The notes under the pieces are model-generated. The model was not told the origin of the DNA. It saw only the letters and a list, made by a program, of their open reading frames with translations, and made no database searches. A stretch of DNA of 64,000 nt from Cohaesibacter marisflavi (GTDB lineage: Bacteria; Pseudomonadota; Alphaproteobacteria; Rhizobiales; Cohaesibacteraceae), in contig NZ_FOVR01000013.1 in NCBI RefSeq assembly GCF_900115225.1, forward strand, positions 62,001-126,000, in the 5' to 3' direction. A program made the translations under genes and the position numbers. Numbering within the stretch: the first letter of the stretch is position 1; every line of letters begins with the position of its first letter. Positions 60,925 through 64,000 of this stretch are shown one piece after another.

Positions 60925-61554
60925 TTGACTGAGAAGAAAAAAAGGCGTCGAGGGGAAGCCCTCGAGCGAGCAATTCTGGATGCTGCATGGGAAGAAGTGC
61001 TGGTCTATGGATTTCAGCAATATACCGTGGAAGGTGTCGTGAAGCGCGCCAAGACAAGTCGGTCGGTTGTCTATCGTCGATGGTCCAACAAGGTGGAGCT
61101 GTTTGAAGCGGCTCTTTTGCACTATTTCCAGCAGAACAAACCCACTGTGCCCGACAGAGGGTCTCTACGCGATGATCTGATTGCGCTGTTGAACCAGGTT
61201 TGCGAAATGCGGGGCCATTTGATGATGGTTCTTACCTCTCAGCTGATGGAATATTACAGAGAGACATCTGTTAAGCCCATGGAACTGAGAGAGAAGATTG
61301 TTATTGCCAGCAATTCGGTTCTCGATGCGGTTCTGCTGAATGCCATTCAGCGTGGCGAAATCAGCGTGTTGCCGATTCCAGATCGCATCAAGCATTTGCC
61401 TTTCGATCTGATGCGCAGTGAGTTTTTCATGACCCTGCAACAGCCCAATCTCAATAGCATTATTGAGATTGTTGATTTGATCGTGTTGCCTGCGATCCAT
61501 TTTCATCAGAAGCAATATGCTCATGTCAGCGGACAAGGGGCTGCCGCACAATAA
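60925..61554 (+). CDS. TetR-family transcriptional regulator
   Basis: About 209 residues. A very basic start (EKKKRRRGEALERAILDAAWEEVLVYG) leads into the HTH (YTVEGVVKRAKTSRSVVYRRWSNKVELFEAAL) and a helical C-terminal domain (TetR_C-type). A TTG at 60925 with GGAGG 6 nt upstream is the best start; a GTG at 60874 would add 17 residues with no ribosome site seen. No adjacent target gene is evident: upstream is the sugar kinase unit behind a terminator, and downstream is a 629-nt gap. Confidence 0.82.
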   Translation: MTEKKKRRRGEALERAILDAAWEEVLVYGFQQYTVEGVVKRAKTSRSVVYRRWSNKVELFEAALLHYFQQNKPTVPDRGSLRDDLIALLNQVCEMRGHLMMVLTSQLMEYYRETSVKPMELREKIVIASNSVLDAVLLNAIQRGEISVLPIPDRIKHLPFDLMRSEFFMTLQQPNLNSIIEIVDLIVLPAIHFHQKQYAHVSGQGAAAQ

Positions 61555-62183
61555 GGGGGCGGGTCAAGCAGAAGGGTGCTCGATTCAGGGCATCCTCCTA
61601 TTTCCTTCTGCAATCAACCCAGATCGGGCTCGTGTCGTTACGTGCTTGTCTAACTGACTGTGTTTTGGGCATGAATTTCATTTTGTTGGATAAAGTCCAA
61701 TAATTAGTCAAAATAACATTGTTAAATGTACTAGTTCTGTTGACCTTTTTTCTGTAATCTCCCTTTCTATAATTGTTGTTAAAAGACTTGCCGACCTTCC
61801 ATATGGTGCTAAGGCGTTATGGGACGGGTATTGTTTTTCCTATGTCTTTCAATGCGTCTTTGATCCAAAAAGCGTCCAGCGTTCTGGTGACGGCAAGGTT
61901 TGGTGGGCTTTTGCTGATCTGATTTTGAGTTCCCGTGGGGGGGACTGGAGATGGGGTGTTTCTCTTTTGCTTTGGCATTTTGTTCAAAGCATGGGGCGCA
62001 CCCCATCGAGTTTGTGCCGACAGGCGCCTTAGGTCTTGATAAAAATACTATGCTTTAGCTGACTATCCGGTGTTATACCGGCAATTTTTCTTTGTTGCAC
62101 AGATGGTTAACACCTTGTCAAAGAATTCGGTAGCAAACTTCGGCCCATGAATTTCTAGATAGCAGGGTCTTGGGAGGCTTTCG
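61555..62183. other. 629-bp intergenic region
   Basis: No credible gene. GCAGAAGG (about 61569) and CCTTCTGC (about 61606) could pair across a 30-nt loop just after the TetR gene. The rest is AT-rich in the middle (61680-61800) and gives no recognisable feature. Confidence 0.55.
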
Positions 62184-63473
62184 ATGTTCGGGCTACGTAA
62201 AGAAAAGGCAGCTGAAGGGTCTTCGTTGAATGATCTCGTCGCCGCAGCAATGGACGGATCTCCGTCTGGTGTATTTATCAACTGTCTGGCGCCGGGACGC
62301 GAAGGCATCGTCTATGTCAACAAGGCTTTTCTGAAGGCGTCGGGATACCCATCCCTGCAATCGGTGCAAAGCCGCCCGGTCGCTGAGCTTCTGGCCAAGG
62401 AGCAGTATGGCGGTGTTCGCGTGGATGACTATGTCAAAAATGTTGAAGACACCATCCAGAAGTCCGGCAACTGGTCGGGCAAGATTATCTATAACAAATA
62501 TGATGGTGGCAGTTTTGGCTCGCTGGTGGATATATCGGTTGCCGTGATCGATGACGTGCCATATGCCTGTGCAGTCTTGCAGGATGCGGTGAATAGCGAA
62601 GCAGCTTTTGCCAGAAACCGCAGCTTCCAAACGCTATCCAGCAGCTTTCAGGATAGTGTTGGCAGTGTTGCCCAGACCATTCAGGATGCCGCAGGTGACT
62701 TGCAGGCAACTGCACAGCAGATGATTGGCGGGGCGCAGCGCACCAGCAGTGAAACCTCGGCTTTGTTTGGCCTTACAAACCAGACGGTTGACAATATGCG
62801 CTCTGTGCAGGCTGCAACTGAAGAACTGTCCGCCTCGATTGAGGAAATTGGTCGGCAGGTGACGACCTCAACCGAAGTGGTGCATGAAGCATCCGGTCAG
62901 GCCGAGGCCACCACCAATGTTGTCAGCGAGCTGGCCACATCGGCGAGCCGCATTGGTGATGTCATCCGGCTTATTCAGGAAATCGCCGAGCAGACCAACC
63001 TGCTTGCTCTGAACGCCACTATTGAAGCTGCGCGTGCGGGCGAAGCCGGGCGCGGCTTTGCTGTTGTTGCTGCTGAAGTGAAGGATTTGGCCAACCAGAC
63101 TGCCAAGGCAACTGAGGAAATTTCAGGACAGGTTTCCGGTATTCAAACCTCCACGAGCGAGACCGTTGCTGCGATTGAAAAAATCGCGGGCACGATTTCA
63201 CATATCAACGAGATTTCCTCTTCTATCGCAACGGCTGTTGAGCAGCAGGCGTCGGCTGCCAAGGAGATTGCTGATAACGTGACACAGGCCTCTGGCGGTG
63301 CGGAGCAGATCAATGCTGCTCTGGGCAGCGTGGAAGAGGCTGCCAAGGAAACTGAAGTTGCGGCCAAGAGCGTCGCCGAACGGTCAGAGCATTTGTCCGG
63401 TCAGTCGAAAGAGTTGAGCGACCATGCCAGCACGTTTCTCGGGGCGCTGGATGAGACCTATCAGGCTCTCTAG
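62184..63473 (+). CDS. Cytoplasmic methyl-accepting chemotaxis protein with PAS domain
   Basis: A 429-residue chemoreceptor without membrane segments. Residues about 20-135 form a PAS domain ([32 protein letters not shown]), which may hold a cofactor or redox ligand. From about 150 onward it is coiled coil, ending in the MCP signalling domain whose hairpin tip [35 protein letters not shown] is fully conserved. Lacking a transmembrane anchor it would sense an intracellular cue and act through CheA/CheW elsewhere in the genome. There is no pentapeptide CheR tether at the C-terminus. Confidence 0.9.
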   Translation: MFGLRKEKAAEGSSLNDLVAAAMDGSPSGVFINCLAPGREGIVYVNKAFLKASGYPSLQSVQSRPVAELLAKEQYGGVRVDDYVKNVEDTIQKSGNWSGKIIYNKYDGGSFGSLVDISVAVIDDVPYACAVLQDAVNSEAAFARNRSFQTLSSSFQDSVGSVAQTIQDAAGDLQATAQQMIGGAQRTSSETSALFGLTNQTVDNMRSVQAATEELSASIEEIGRQVTTSTEVVHEASGQAEATTNVVSELATSASRIGDVIRLIQEIAEQTNLLALNATIEAARAGEAGRGFAVVAAEVKDLANQTAKATEEISGQVSGIQTSTSETVAAIEKIAGTISHINEISSSIATAVEQQASAAKEIADNVTQASGGAEQINAALGSVEEAAKETEVAAKSVAERSEHLSGQSKELSDHASTFLGALDETYQAL

Positions 63474-63513
63474 TCAGTCTGGCTTTGGCTCAGATCAGTT
63501 CCAATGAAATAGA

Positions 63514-63545
63514 AAAGGGGCCGCGTTGGCCCCTTTGTTTTGTTT
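63514..63545. terminator. Bidirectional terminator between the chemoreceptor and ABC ATPase genes
   Basis: AAAGGGGCC/GGCCCCTTT, 9-bp perfect stem with a 5-nt loop, then GTTTTGTTT on the plus strand and A-rich on the other side. The genes on either side are convergent. Confidence 0.85.
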
Positions 63546-63557
63546 GATGAAATCGGC

Positions 63558-64000
63558 CTAAATGCCCGCGCCGGATTGGTTGTAACCGCCGGCGCCTTCG
63601 AGGAATTCTGCCACGAATGGCGAGGATGGCTTTTTGATCAGATTAGCCGGTGTATCGAACTGCTCGATCTTGCCGTCTGCCATGACGGCAATGCGGTCCG
63701 CCAGCTCAAACGCTTCTTCCTGATCGTGGGTAACCAGAATGGCACCGACGCCGACTTTCTGTTGCAGGCTGCGCAGGGAAAAACGTAGATCCTTGCGCAC
63801 CCGCGTATCCAGTGCGCTGAAGGGTTCATCCAGGAGCAACAGCCTTGGCTCGATGGCGAGCGCCCGCGTGAGGGCCACCCGCTGACGCTGACCACCGGAA
63901 AGCTGGCTTGGGAAACGCTCTGCCAAATGGCCGATCTGGGCCATGTCGAGCAGTTCAACGACACGGCGGCTGATGTCCTTTGCCGAAGGGCGAGCGCTAC
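63558..64000 (-). CDS. CysA-like ABC transporter ATP-binding protein (5' part cut by window edge)
   Basis: The last 147 residues of an importer ATPase. The frame is open to the right edge ([22 protein letters not shown]). Visible motifs are the signature [17 protein letters not shown], Walker [20 protein letters not shown] and the H-loop [25 protein letters not shown] followed by this signature is the CysA/sulfate-type pattern. The protein stops soon after [11 protein letters not shown], so it lacks the TOBE-type C-terminal domain (about 100 residues) that sulfate and related ATPases normally have. The substrate cannot be fixed without the missing part and its permeases. Confidence 0.8.
   Translation of the reverse strand, partial: SARPSAKDISRRVVELLDMAQIGHLAERFPSQLSGGQRQRVALTRALAIEPRLLLLDEPFSALDTRVRKDLRFSLRSLQQKVGVGAILVTHDQEEAFELADRIAVMADGKIEQFDTPANLIKKPSSPFVAEFLEGAGGYNQSGAGI

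Noticed and set aside
61809-62006. 65-residue minus-strand ORF in the gap before the chemoreceptor gene
   Set aside because: No ribosome site or recognisable sequence; biased to His, Lys and Pro as in random frames.

Overview
The window looks like a chromosomal segment of an alphaproteobacterium, most likely a member of the Hyphomicrobiales (Rhizobiales) or a marine relative. This rests on the gene families, the alphaproteobacterial form of the initiator tRNA, the ABC-transporter-rich catabolic content and the TetR-controlled paa genes. The genus is not settled by the sequence alone. I see no rRNA, CRISPR array, insertion sequence or prophage.

Layout. 1-1870: thiamine uptake genes thiP (partial) and thiB behind a TPP riboswitch, on the minus strand. 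1965-5400: an alpha/beta hydrolase and a soluble lytic transglycosylase. 5594-7639: dapA and smpB, preceded by a possible leader ORF and hairpin, then two tandem initiator tRNA genes. 7921-8646: a decayed allophanate hydrolase gene. 8756-9598: a formate/nitrite-type transporter. 9774-18209: a catabolic unit with a three-subunit HcnABC/opine-oxidase-like dehydrogenase, a GntR regulator, an AbgB-type M20 amidohydrolase and a polar amino acid ABC transporter. 18301-19964: two sulfotransferases. 20315-22286: an isolated PduS-PduT pair (microcompartment electron-transfer flavoprotein and shell protein). 23242-28501: a branched-chain-amino-acid-type ABC transporter, followed by a lone M14-type peptidase and a GH94 glycoside phosphorylase.

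34048-53730 is a nearly complete aerobic phenylacetate pathway. The plus-strand unit holds the thiolase, paaABCDE, an extra PaaA-like protein and paaZ. The minus-strand unit holds paaG, paaI, paaK and a TetR (PaaR-like) regulator. The second plus-strand unit holds paaN, a complete LivKHMGF-type transporter and a fused enoyl-CoA hydratase/3-hydroxyacyl-CoA dehydrogenase. Together they import the aromatic acid, activate it to the CoA thioester (PaaK), epoxidise the ring (PaaABCDE), isomerise to the oxepin (PaaG), open and oxidise it (PaaZ) and beta-oxidise it to acetyl-CoA and succinyl-CoA. A shared palindrome (consensus ACCGwCCGGwCGGT) lies before each unit and before the regulator. Two nearly identical intrinsic terminators lie at the two ends of this cluster.

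53822-64000: a DMT exporter with a divergent TetR; a Tat-exported CpdB-type nucleotidase; a sugar locus (D-lyxose/mannose isomerase, LacI regulator, PfkB kinase); another TetR; a soluble PAS-chemoreceptor; and the end of a CysA-like ABC ATPase gene.

The items I would look at first are the orphan PduS-PduT module, the PaaA paralogue that has lost a metal-ligand histidine, the HcnABC/AbgB/ABC catabolic unit, and the 33-bp tandem operator between paaG and paaN.
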